Below, one piece after another: positions 24,580 through 33,737 of a DNA stretch of 64,000 bases (the first letter of the stretch is position 1; the number at the start of each line of letters is the position of its first letter). The notes beneath the pieces are model-generated. The model saw nothing but the letters and a program-made list of their open reading frames with translations, searched no databases and was not told the origin of the DNA. A program made the position numbers and the translations under genes. Source of the stretch: JAYEPK01 sp048569615 (GTDB taxonomy: Archaea; Thermoplasmatota; Penumbrarchaeia; Penumbrarchaeales; Penumbrarchaeaceae); the NCBI GenBank assembly GCA_048569615.1, contig JBLIRK010000013.1, positions 4,579 through 68,578 on the forward strand, read 5' to 3'.

Positions 24580-27359
24580 TTCTCTTCCTCCGTCCTTTTC
24601 TTCAATCGGTATAATGTTTCAAGGGCCTGCATGGGTGTCATGTTGTTGGGATCCAGCCTCTTCAGCTCGCCCAAGACGGGGTCCTCTTCCCTCGGAGCCA
24701 TCATCTCCTGGGTCGGGAAGAGCACCATCTGGACCGGCCCCTTTCTTCTTGTTCCCGCATCGGATGAACTCACCGGCTCCCCAGCCGCTATGGCCCGGGC
24801 CCTGCCTTCGAGGATGTCCTCCTTCTCGATCCGATGTAGGAGCTCCCTGGCCCTCTCCACGACCTCCGAGGGGATTCCGGCGAGGTCGGCCACCTCCACG
24901 CCGTACGAGCGGGAGACAGGACCCTTCCTCACCTTCCTCAGGAATGTGATCCCGTTCCTGCTCTCCTTGACGGCCATCGAGTAATTGACAATCCCGTCCA
25001 ACGCCCCCTCGAGTTCCGTCAGATGGTGGTAATGGGTGGCGAAGATCGCATTGCACCCGACCTTTGCCCTATCTGATATGTATTCCGTTACCGCCCAGGC
25101 TATCGATAGCCCGTCGAACGTGGATGTGCCCCTGCCGATCTCATCCAGCAGTACTAAGGATCGATCGGTGGCCGAGTTCAATATGTTGGCAAGCTCCAGC
25201 ATCTCGACCATGAAGGTGGACTGCCCCCTTGCTATGTCATCGGACGCACCGACCCGTGTGAATATCCTGTCCACGATCCCGAGCCTTGCCTTGTCGGCGG
25301 GAACGAATGAGCCCATCTGGGCCATTATGGAAATCAATGCCACCTGCCTCATGTATGTTGATTTCCCGGCCATGTTGGGACCTGTCAGGATCATGAACCT
25401 GTTCTTTCCTCCGTCGAGGTGGAGATCGTTGGGAACGAAGCCCCACTCCACCCTGTCCTCGATGACAGGGTGCCTCGATCCATTCAGAACTATCTCCCTG
25501 CTCTCATTTACCTCGGGTCTCCCGTAGTTCCTTCTGGAGGCCACATCGGCAAGGTCGTTCAGGACATCGAGCGATGCAACCGCCTTAGCGTTTCCCAGGA
25601 TATCATCGCTTTCGGAGAGCACGACATCGACTATTCCCTGGAAAAGCTTCTGCTCGAGCTCCGCCATCCTCTCATGGGAGTTGAGTATGATGGACTCCTT
25701 CTCTTTCAATTCGGGTGTGATGAACCTCTCGGCGTTCACAAGTGTCTGTTTCCTGATGTAATCTTCGGGTACAAGGTCCAGGTTCGCCTTGGTGACCTCG
25801 ATGTAGTAGCCGAAGACGTTGTTGTGTTTTACCTTCAGGGATTTTATCCCGGTCCTCCTCTTCTCCTGGACCTCGAATCCTTTCAGCCACTCCTTGGAGT
25901 CGGCCGCGGCCCTGGAGATCTCGTCAAGCTCCTCAGAATATCCTTTCCTTATCATCCCGCCTTCCTTGATGGAGAGGGGCGGGTCCTCAACTATTGACCC
26001 CGATATCATATCTATGATCTCATCAAGGTCGGAAAGACCCGCAGAGAGCTCTTTCAGGAGGCCGCTTCCGGGAACGCTCTCCGAACCTTCCAGGACCATC
26101 TGCAGGTCCTTTGAGGCTTCCAGCGACACCTTCAGCGATAAGAGGTCCCTGGCACTGCCCCTTTTCAGGGTCAGCCTCATCATCATGCGCTCGATGTCAG
26201 TGATCCTCTTCAGGGCATCATTTATGTCAGAGCGGAGAAAAAGGTCGTTGAGAAGGGCTTCCAGCGCATCCTGCCTCCGGATGATCGAGGGGATGTCCAT
26301 CAATGGGTGCTGGATCCAGTTCCTCAGCAGCCTCGAGCCCATGGCGGTCCTTGTGTGGTCGAGGATCTCCAGAAGGGTTCCCTTCGCCGATCCGTCCCTG
26401 TATGATCTGATGACCTCCAGGTTGCGAAGGGTCGTGGAATCCAGGACCATGAACTCGGATCCTGCGTATGTCCTGAGGTCCCGTATGTGGGCAAGGTCGC
26501 ACATCTGGTTCTCCCTTGCGTAGGCAAGGACCGCCCCGGCGCAGCTCATCGCCAAGGGCCTGTCCGACAATCCCAATCCCTCGATCGAGAGCACCCTGAA
26601 CTGCTCCTTCAGCGCTTCCTGGGAATAGCTCTCGAGAAAGTGGTGGTCCGGAAATGCCGTGACCGAACACTGCCCGCCGACCTGCAGCCTGAGCTCGTTC
26701 ATGAAGTCGGACCTCTTGGAGAGCGAATCAGGTACGATGATCTCTGCGGGCGAGAACTTGAGAAGCTCGGACACCAGCGTCTGGAAGGGGGAGCTGTCGG
26801 ATATCTGGGTGGCGAAGAAATCGCCAGTTGAGATGTCAAGGTGAGCAAGTCCGTAGGATGCCTTTGGCAGGACCACGCGCTCCTGGGAGAGGCCCTTGTC
26901 CTCGGCCATGGGAAGGTCCTCTCCCTTCTCCTCAGGAAGCTTCCTGATCAACGCTGAAAGGAATGTGTTGCCCTTCTCCTCGTGCCCCTGGGGGAGCAGA
27001 AGTGTTCCCGGGGTCACTATCTGGACCACTTCCCTTTTAACTATCCCCTTGGCCTTTTTCGGGTCCTCCACCTGCTCGGCTATGGCAACTTTGTATCCTT
27101 TCTTAACCATCTTGGGGAGGTAGCTGTCCAAAGCATGATATGGTATCCCGGCTAAAGGGATCTTACCCCCGTAGGGACCCTTGTCCCTTGCCGTCAATGT
27201 GATATCGAGCTCCCTGGCACCGACCTCGGCGTCCTCAAAGAACATCTCGTAGAAGTCCCCCATCCGGTAAAAGAGTATGGTTCCGGGGTGCTTCTTCTTG
27301 ATGGCAAGGTATTGCTTCATCAGGGGAGTAAGGTCCTTCTCGTCGATGTCGGGGGTCAT
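24576..27359 (-). CDS. mutS: DNA mismatch-repair ATPase MutS
   Basis: This protein of about 927 residues is a full bacterial-type MutS1. The mismatch-reading domain has F36-x-E38 in FYRMGDFYEMF. Connector, core and clamp domains follow, and the C-terminal ABC-type ATPase shows GPNMAGKST (about 659-667), VLLDEIGRGTSTFDG and the ATHYHHL segment. The Phe-x-Glu motif supports mismatch recognition rather than a MutS2 or crossover role. The ATG at 27359 aligns with the E. coli N-terminus (about 11 residues before TPLMKQY). An in-frame ATG at 27422 would add 21 residues and lies ten bases after the predicted transcript start, so it cannot be excluded. No mutL is visible. It heads the mutS-thyX-zinc-pgi run. 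Confidence 0.92.
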   Translation of the reverse strand: MTPDIDEKDLTPLMKQYLAIKKKHPGTILFYRMGDFYEMFFEDAEVGARELDITLTARDKGPYGGKIPLAGIPYHALDSYLPKMVKKGYKVAIAEQVEDPKKAKGIVKREVVQIVTPGTLLLPQGHEEKGNTFLSALIRKLPEEKGEDLPMAEDKGLSQERVVLPKASYGLAHLDISTGDFFATQISDSSPFQTLVSELLKFSPAEIIVPDSLSKRSDFMNELRLQVGGQCSVTAFPDHHFLESYSQEALKEQFRVLSIEGLGLSDRPLAMSCAGAVLAYARENQMCDLAHIRDLRTYAGSEFMVLDSTTLRNLEVIRSYRDGSAKGTLLEILDHTRTAMGSRLLRNWIQHPLMDIPSIIRRQDALEALLNDLFLRSDINDALKRITDIERMMMRLTLKRGSARDLLSLKVSLEASKDLQMVLEGSESVPGSGLLKELSAGLSDLDEIIDMISGSIVEDPPLSIKEGGMIRKGYSEELDEISRAAADSKEWLKGFEVQEKRRTGIKSLKVKHNNVFGYYIEVTKANLDLVPEDYIRKQTLVNAERFITPELKEKESIILNSHERMAELEQKLFQGIVDVVLSESDDILGNAKAVASLDVLNDLADVASRRNYGRPEVNESREIVLNGSRHPVIEDRVEWGFVPNDLHLDGGKNRFMILTGPNMAGKSTYMRQVALISIMAQMGSFVPADKARLGIVDRIFTRVGASDDIARGQSTFMVEMLELANILNSATDRSLVLLDEIGRGTSTFDGLSIAWAVTEYISDRAKVGCNAIFATHYHHLTELEGALDGIVNYSMAVKESRNGITFLRKVRKGPVSRSYGVEVADLAGIPSEVVERARELLHRIEKEDILEGRARAIAAGEPVSSSDAGTRRKGPVQMVLFPTQEMMAPREEDPVLGELKRLDPNNMTPMQALETLYRLKKRTEEEK

Positions 27360-27454
27360 GATAGGGTCCAAGGATGATAGCAGTGCCCCTCTAAACCCTT
27401 TACGTAGGTTCATTCCCTTCATGACATTTGAAAGTACAAATAAGACGGAAGAGC

Positions 27455-27462
27455 TTTTAAAA
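27455..27462. promoter_or_regulatory. Palindromic TATA box shared by mutS and the peptidase gene
   Basis: TTTTAAAA lies between the divergent mutS and C25 peptidase starts. Counting 26 bases each way predicts initiation near 27432 on the minus strand and near 27485 on the plus strand. The second position leaves room for the GGTGA site before the ATG at 27499. Confidence 0.4.
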
Positions 27463-27498
27463 CCCCATAGATATTATCACGGCTTGCCGGTGAGCCCG

Positions 27499-30400
27499 AT
27501 GCAGCGCAGGTCCAGTCAAGTTCTGACAGCAATCATCATATCAGCACTATTCACCTTCGGCGGTTACATCCTCATCTTTTCATCTGCGGGAGAGCCGGTG
27601 ATCTTCGACGAGCGTGAGCTCCCCTCCGGGGAGCAGCTCATAATAGACCTCGGCCAACCCGAGTTCGATGTAGACCTCCAGAACATCGACGGAAGGACCT
27701 GGTCCGCGATAAGGATTGAAAGCGCCCTATATCCCCCAACCAGCGGAGAGCCCTCGGTCCCCGTTTATTCATATCCTCTTAAACTCAGGAACGAAGTGTT
27801 GGACATACAGCTCGAAAGGAGCGGGAGAGTAACACTTCCTTTGAGCAATTGGCTCCCACCTTCTCCGGAGGTCGTCCCGCTCACCGATGAGTTCCTCTCA
27901 TCAGGGGGGCGCTCGAAGCTCGTTCCCGATGCGGCAGCCTACGAACTCGATATGACCTATCCCGAAGAACCCCTCCTGTGGTCCTCCATAGGCTGGGGAT
28001 GGGAGGACGGGAAGAGGTACGCCCATTACTCGGTCTCCGCCTCGCCCTTCGACTACAACCCGGCAAGGAACACGCTCACCTATTATACCGATGTCAGATT
28101 GAAGGTCACACTTGGCTCCCCCGAGCCGACCCAAGATGAATTGAGCTCTGAGCCGACCAGGTCCGAGGAGAGGGCGGTGAGCAGGCCCCAGCAAGTGGCC
28201 CCGGGAACAGAGCTGCTGATCATCACCTATGATCCCTTTCAGGACGATCTCGCTCCTTATGTGGAATGGAACACAGAGAAAGGGACCATCGTCTCCATGG
28301 TCCCGATATCGGTCGTCAACAACCAATATTCATCCCTGGACGAGCCTTCATCCATCTGGCAGTACATCCACGACACATATTTCGGCGACGACCAGCAGCT
28401 TAAATTCGTGCTACTGGCCGGGGAGGTCCGATACGTGGACACCAGGTGGGCGTGGGACCTCGACCCCTACCAACCGGCGGGGGAGCCGGACACGCTTTCA
28501 GCGGACACTTACTTCGCCTGCCTTGACGGAGGTCGGAACAACTGGAACACTGACGGTGATGCAAAATGGGCGGAAAGGGGGGACATCTCCGATTACGTAC
28601 CCGAGGTATATGTCTCGAGGATATCCCTGGACTCGGAGACCGAGGCCAAGAATTGGGCCAGGAAGGTTGTCAAATACGAGAAGGAGGTGCCGGTGGGAAA
28701 CTGGGCCGGAACCGCTGGAATGTTCGGATCCTACACACACGAATACGATGACGGACCGAGGCAGTGCCAGTACCTGTGGAACACGTACCTTGACGAGGTC
28801 TATCAGACCCCTGACCGCTATTACAGCGACGGGACCGTGAGGTCCCAGACAGGGGCAAATCCCCTGACCTACTCCGCCATCCAATCCGGATTCAACAATG
28901 GTCTTTCCATCGTTGTCTACATGGGCCACGGACACTTTCAGATATGGTCCGAAGGCCCCAATGACGGGTCCAACCAGATAATCTACAGGGTCAACGAGGC
29001 CGCATCACTTTCCCAATCACCGAAGCTCCCCTTCATAACCGCCATGTCCTGCGAGACGAACTGGTACGATAATTCCAATTTCGAATCCATCTCCGAGGGA
29101 TTCACGGAGAATCCGAACGGGGGAGCGATCGCATATGCGGGCGCTGTTCGGACGACCGAAGGAGGAATAGGATACGATCAATACCTCCCAGGGGCTCCGG
29201 GGATACAAGAGGACTTCCTCCGCATGCTGAGGAACGGGTACAGGACGCCGGGAGAGATATTCCACGAAGCGAAGGAGTTCTATGCGAGCTACTGGTCCAA
29301 TTACTTCAGCAGCTATGAGTTCGCCTACAATGCGTACATCGAGCACAATCTTCTGGGGCCTCCGGAAACGCCGCTGTGGACCTCGACACCAAAGACCTTC
29401 AACGTCGCATACGACTTCGACAACGATCACTTCACGAACTTCACCGTGAGCGTCACCGATTCCCAGAGCAACATAGTCCAGGATGCAAGGGTCACGGTCT
29501 ATTCAAGCACGCTGGAAGAGATGTCAACATCAACCACGGATCAATGGGGAAGGACCAAGGTCCCCTTCGTGATCCCCGAAACCGCCTTCGGAAAGATCAC
29601 CGTTACGAAGGAAGGCTTCAAACCCTACCAGCAGGAGGTCGTGCTCAGGGACCTGACACCCCCGGAGACCGAACCCGTGACCGGGATACCGAATCCAAAC
29701 GGACTGAACGGCTGGTTCACATCGGACCCGGGACTTAGCTTCGTCTGCTCAGAGCCCGCGGACATCCATTACAAATGGAACATGGGATCCGTATATTCCT
29801 ACCCCGGCGGGACAATCGCGATACCGGAGGGGGATAATATCCTTGAATATTGGGCGGCGGACAGATCGGACAACGAAGAGGACAGGAAGTCAACCAGGAT
29901 CAAGTTCGATCCCAACACGCCGGTGGCACAGATCACATTGACCCCCGATGAGCCCGACGGCAGCAGCAGCTGGTACAGCACCCAGCCGATCATAACCGCC
30001 GAGCTCGAGGGGAACGGGGGCTCCCCCCAGAAGATAGAATACTGGTGGGGCAGGGGTCAGAGGATGGAATGCAACGGTACCATCTTTCCGCCCCAGGGGG
30101 AATCCGAGCTGCACATACAGGCGGTCGATGAAGCGGGGAATAAGGGAGAGCAGTATGATCTCGAATTCCGGGTGGATTCAATATTCCCGTCGACAACCCA
30201 CAGCACAGGAGGCAACGATCCCAACGAGAGGGGATGGTACACCACCCCCATTTCGATCACGCTGAAATGCGACGACCGCTACAGTTATACCTATTACAGC
30301 TGGGATGACCTGGAGGATTGGCAGAGATATTCTGGTGAGATCGATCCCTTGCCCGGAAACCATACCCTCCACTATTATTCCGAGGACCCGCACGGGAACA

Positions 30401-31560
30401 GGGAGGACATGAGATCGTTCAGAGTCCCCTTCGACGTTCTGCCCCCGGAGATCGAGGTAACGACCGATCCCAGGACCCCGGACGGGAACTCGGGGTGGTA
30501 CATCACGAGACCAAGGATCATGCTGGAGGTCTTCAACGAGGAGAACCACCACACCATCTACTACCAGTTCAAGAACGATGTGGTGCGGGAGTACCTCTCA
30601 CCGATCTTCGTCCAGGACGGGACCTGGGAGATCACCTGCTATGCGGAGGACGAGGCGGGAAACAGGGGGCTTGTCCACGAGCTGACCTTCAAGGTGGATA
30701 CGAAGGCCGATGATACAGCCGATTACTCGGACCTGACAATGAACGATGAAGGATGGTACACGCAGCTTCCGGGGATCACGCTTGATGCGGGAGAGGGTGC
30801 TGATATCTACTACAGCTGGGAAGGGGAAACAGGCTACCAGAGATACACCGGTATGATATACCCGCCAGCCGATGAAGGGCAGTTCAACCTGCTATACTAT
30901 TCCAAGGACGATGCGGGAAACCAGGAGACCACAAGGTCCCTGATGGTACTGGTCGATGCGAAACCTCCCGAACCCGATGTGGATGCTCCTTCATCGGTGG
31001 ATAAGGACCAGCTCGTTACATTCGACCTCTCAGGCACAACTGACGGTATCGGCGTGGAGGGCTACTTCGTCGATTTCGGGGACGGAACCGACTCGGGTTG
31101 GGTCTCCTCACCAACGGTAACCCATCAATACTCCGCAACCGGGGAATTCATGATCAAGGTGAAGGCAAGGGATGCCGCGGGCCACGAGAGCGATGAGCTT
31201 GTGATGGCGATCGTCGTCAATGAGGAAGGCAGCGGTATGCTCCTGCTTCTTCTTGCTGTAGCGGGAGGAGCCGTTCTGATCGTACTGATACTTGTAGGAG
31301 CCGCAATTATAGTGAGAAGCAGGCACCACCATCATCCTCCCGTCCACCACCACAGACCGCTTCCCCATCATCCCCGGCAGAGGCTCCCGCAGGGCCCGGG
31401 GCCATCCCTGCCTCCTTCGCAGAAACCGAAACGGGCCCCACCGCCGAGGCAGCATCCGCCTCCTCTGCAGCCGGCAAAACCCCGGCTCCAACCATCCGCC
31501 AGCATACCTCCTCCTCCGAGCCCTCCGGCGATTCCCAAACCCCCGGCTCCGCCGGTCTAG
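27499..31560 (+). CDS. Gingipain-like C25 cysteine peptidase, membrane-anchored, with Ig-like repeats
   Basis: This 1353-residue protein has a signal segment (about 8-30) and a beta-rich propeptide-like region (to about 235). The C25 catalytic domain follows (about 235-620), with the probable dyad His477 or His479 in YMGHGHFQIW and Cys518 in ITAMSCETNWYD. Next come a carboxypeptidase-regulatory-like domain (about 640-720), about five Ig-like repeats marked by GW(F/Y)xT(x)P and Y(Y/W)(S/A)xDxxGN, and a PKD-like domain (about 1150-1235, VDFGDGTDSGW). A membrane helix (about 1247-1272) precedes a cytosolic tail rich in His and Pro. GGTGA lies five bases before the ATG at 27499. It probably cleaves after basic residues at the cell surface, by analogy with gingipains; specificity is not shown. 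Confidence 0.85.
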   Translation: MQRRSSQVLTAIIISALFTFGGYILIFSSAGEPVIFDERELPSGEQLIIDLGQPEFDVDLQNIDGRTWSAIRIESALYPPTSGEPSVPVYSYPLKLRNEVLDIQLERSGRVTLPLSNWLPPSPEVVPLTDEFLSSGGRSKLVPDAAAYELDMTYPEEPLLWSSIGWGWEDGKRYAHYSVSASPFDYNPARNTLTYYTDVRLKVTLGSPEPTQDELSSEPTRSEERAVSRPQQVAPGTELLIITYDPFQDDLAPYVEWNTEKGTIVSMVPISVVNNQYSSLDEPSSIWQYIHDTYFGDDQQLKFVLLAGEVRYVDTRWAWDLDPYQPAGEPDTLSADTYFACLDGGRNNWNTDGDAKWAERGDISDYVPEVYVSRISLDSETEAKNWARKVVKYEKEVPVGNWAGTAGMFGSYTHEYDDGPRQCQYLWNTYLDEVYQTPDRYYSDGTVRSQTGANPLTYSAIQSGFNNGLSIVVYMGHGHFQIWSEGPNDGSNQIIYRVNEAASLSQSPKLPFITAMSCETNWYDNSNFESISEGFTENPNGGAIAYAGAVRTTEGGIGYDQYLPGAPGIQEDFLRMLRNGYRTPGEIFHEAKEFYASYWSNYFSSYEFAYNAYIEHNLLGPPETPLWTSTPKTFNVAYDFDNDHFTNFTVSVTDSQSNIVQDARVTVYSSTLEEMSTSTTDQWGRTKVPFVIPETAFGKITVTKEGFKPYQQEVVLRDLTPPETEPVTGIPNPNGLNGWFTSDPGLSFVCSEPADIHYKWNMGSVYSYPGGTIAIPEGDNILEYWAADRSDNEEDRKSTRIKFDPNTPVAQITLTPDEPDGSSSWYSTQPIITAELEGNGGSPQKIEYWWGRGQRMECNGTIFPPQGESELHIQAVDEAGNKGEQYDLEFRVDSIFPSTTHSTGGNDPNERGWYTTPISITLKCDDRYSYTYYSWDDLEDWQRYSGEIDPLPGNHTLHYYSEDPHGNREDMRSFRVPFDVLPPEIEVTTDPRTPDGNSGWYITRPRIMLEVFNEENHHTIYYQFKNDVVREYLSPIFVQDGTWEITCYAEDEAGNRGLVHELTFKVDTKADDTADYSDLTMNDEGWYTQLPGITLDAGEGADIYYSWEGETGYQRYTGMIYPPADEGQFNLLYYSKDDAGNQETTRSLMVLVDAKPPEPDVDAPSSVDKDQLVTFDLSGTTDGIGVEGYFVDFGDGTDSGWVSSPTVTHQYSATGEFMIKVKARDAAGHESDELVMAIVVNEEGSGMLLLLLAVAGGAVLIVLILVGAAIIVRSRHHHHPPVHHHRPLPHHPRQRLPQGPGPSLPPSQKPKRAPPPRQHPPPLQPAKPRLQPSASIPPPPSPPAIPKPPAPPV

Positions 31561-32684
31561 ACATAAGGTTCGTCCATCGGCGGGTAGCTCCACCGGTCCC
31601 TCAGCTTGATATAGGTATCGAAGTTCCAGATCGTCCTGAGCCCTTTGCCGTCCTCTCCCCTGAACGTTTGCAGGACAGAGCGTACCCCGCTAAGAAAGAG
31701 CTCCTCTTTCTGCTTCGCATTGATCCCGAAATCAAGGGTGCGGATATCCCCCGTTGGCACCTCGATGAGACGGCATATCCTGGTAGGATACTCTATAAAG
31801 CTCATGCGGCTCTGTCCGTATCTCATGGTATCGAAGACGGCGAGTCCGAAATGGAACAGGTCCGTCGTGGGATTCCGAACCCTTGGCGACGAGACCAGGC
31901 GGATGCCGAAGGTGGGCCATCGGACCTTCCTGGCATCATGGATGTCGAACACCTCAAGCGGCAGGTTCGAGGCGAAGGCCCCATCTACAACAAGGCTTTC
32001 CTCCAGTTTGTATGGTGTGAAGAAGAAGGGGACCGAGATGGACATCCTGACGGCTGCCGCCACAGGGAAAGAATCGGGTCTCAGGTTGCCGTAACGGTCA
32101 AGAACAAGGTCCCTGGGCATGAGAAGCTCGCAGGAATTGGTGACGTCGGATGCCATTATGCTGAGGCGGGGAGAGTCCTGATGGTCAAGTTCCGCAAGCA
32201 TACCCGTTCCGCTCATTGGTATCTTCCCGAAGGTGTTCGCTCCCTTGCTGTCCAGAAGCTTTTCCAACCATTCCTGAAGCTTGCTCCCGTCGTACATCCC
32301 GTACGAGGTGGACACGGCGGCGATCCTTGCGAACTTGGGAAGATGCTTATCCCAGAAACCATCCCTGAGGTCAAGGAAATTGACAGTTGATATCTCATCG
32401 AAGAGCTCGTCGCAGGTGAATCCCGCGGAAACGACCGAAGCGATGATAGCACCGGCGGATGTACCAGCCAGCCTCTTGAACCTCAATCCAAGCCTTTCAA
32501 AGGCCCAAAGGGCGCCTATATGCGCAACGCCCTTGGCGCCGCCGCCTGCGAATACCATGTCGCAGACCCGGGGCTCCTTATCGTAGCTTATCTGGAAATC
32601 CTCGCTCTCCGATAACCTGTCGAGCCCTGAGCCCACGTTTTCAAGGGTCTTTTTCCCCTCCCGGGACAATCTCAAATACCTCAC
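31557..32684 (-). CDS. Patatin-like phospholipase / acyl hydrolase
   Basis: This protein of about 375 residues carries all patatin signatures. They are the oxyanion-hole VFAGGGAKGVAHIGAL, the nucleophile elbow GTSAG and the Asp of the catalytic dyad in VDGAFASNLP. It would hydrolyse acyl esters with a Ser-Asp dyad; archaeal ether lipids make the natural substrate uncertain. The start is probably GTG at 32684, next to GGAG; a TTG three codons later is possible. No signal peptide is seen, so it is cytosolic or peripheral. Its stop shares the palindrome CTAG with the stop of the convergent C25 peptidase gene. It follows the unknown gene at 32716 by 31 bases and may be in one operon with it and the MBL gene. 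Confidence 0.85.
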   Translation of the reverse strand: MRYLRLSREGKKTLENVGSGLDRLSESEDFQISYDKEPRVCDMVFAGGGAKGVAHIGALWAFERLGLRFKRLAGTSAGAIIASVVSAGFTCDELFDEISTVNFLDLRDGFWDKHLPKFARIAAVSTSYGMYDGSKLQEWLEKLLDSKGANTFGKIPMSGTGMLAELDHQDSPRLSIMASDVTNSCELLMPRDLVLDRYGNLRPDSFPVAAAVRMSISVPFFFTPYKLEESLVVDGAFASNLPLEVFDIHDARKVRWPTFGIRLVSSPRVRNPTTDLFHFGLAVFDTMRYGQSRMSFIEYPTRICRLIEVPTGDIRTLDFGINAKQKEELFLSGVRSVLQTFRGEDGKGLRTIWNFDTYIKLRDRWSYPPMDEPYV

Positions 32685-32715
32685 TCCTGCAGCTTGCTGC
32701 AGGCGGGAATTGAAC

Positions 32716-33591
32716 TCACTGCCATTTGACCGTTTCGATTGTCGGCTTGTTCCCGCGGTAAGGCTGGGTCCTCCTGATCATCAGGACAAGCAGGGAGCCG
32801 TCATTCTGGGAGCCCATTATGAGCTCGTCCTCGGGCTGCAGGCCCATGGACCTGAACCATTTGGTCAGTCCTCCCCCTATCCTTACACCCCCCGTCTGGG
32901 AGATCATGCACTTGGTCTGGAGTGACGCATCCTTCCTGATCCATAGCGTCAGATCCCCTTCCTTCAGCAGGTCGCCCCTCTCTTTTGGAATGTAGAGAAA
33001 ACCCTGCCTCAATGATGTCCTCGAAATGGGGGAGACAATGGTCCTATCGTCCGGGAATTGCTCGGAGGTTATCACTTCCTCCACCATCTGGGTCATGGAA
33101 TCCATGGAGGGCATGGTACCCTCTTCAATCATCTCCGAGGTCCTTATGACCTGCGCCAGGTCCTCCTTGAGCAGCGGCAGGACCGTGACATCCTCGGGTT
33201 TGAAGCTCTCCTTGACCACCGCGACGGTCCACGGGTCCAACAGGTAGAAGTACTTGAAATCCGCAGTTTCGGCGGATGTCCTCTCGAGGTTCTTCTTCAT
33301 GGATTCGTTCTGCCTTCCTCCGAGGCTGCTCTTACCATGGAGGCTCATCGTCCTTATCCTCGCGACCGCAACGGTCCTGCCTTCCTTGGCCCCTCTGACC
33401 AGGGATTCGTCCGGTCTGGTAACCAGTTCCCAGTCGACCACATCCCTGTGCCTGTCCATGAGGTCCATTTTTGCAAGGAAGAGCGAGGTAGTCCTGATCC
33501 TGTCGTCAAGGTCCTTAAGCCCCTCCTTGATCCCGAAAAGGAAGGAGAGCTGTTTTCTCATCTCATCAGCTATCATCTCATCGCCGCTCAT
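32716..33591 (-). CDS. Uncharacterised soluble protein downstream of an MBL hydrolase
   Basis: From the ATG at 33591 the product has 291 residues, with no signal peptide or membrane helix. The N-terminal 60 residues are helical (MIADEMRKQLSFLFGI). The middle is mixed (TADFKYFYLLDPWTVAVVKE). The C-terminal 80 residues are beta-rich and basic (DLTLWIRKD, IGGGLTKWFRSMGLQPEDEL) and recall small beta-barrel DNA-binding domains of the AbrB type, but the match is weak. The frame is open upstream to beyond the MBL stop, so a start such as the TTG near 33708 is possible. I see no clear ribosome site for either. I do not recognise a family. Confidence 0.6.
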   Translation of the reverse strand: MSGDEMIADEMRKQLSFLFGIKEGLKDLDDRIRTTSLFLAKMDLMDRHRDVVDWELVTRPDESLVRGAKEGRTVAVARIRTMSLHGKSSLGGRQNESMKKNLERTSAETADFKYFYLLDPWTVAVVKESFKPEDVTVLPLLKEDLAQVIRTSEMIEEGTMPSMDSMTQMVEEVITSEQFPDDRTIVSPISRTSLRQGFLYIPKERGDLLKEGDLTLWIRKDASLQTKCMISQTGGVRIGGGLTKWFRSMGLQPEDELIMGSQNDGSLLVLMIRRTQPYRGNKPTIETVKWQ

Positions 33592-33737
33592 AATTATCGA
33601 CGCCGCAAGGAGCTCATGTTCAATAAGGCTTTCGCTTGATGAGACATTGAAAAGAATTGTAAAACCAGTCGATCGGCTCTTTTTGGATCTGGCTCCTTGA
33701 AGATCCAAATTTTCTTCAGGTTCTCCAATTGAAATCC

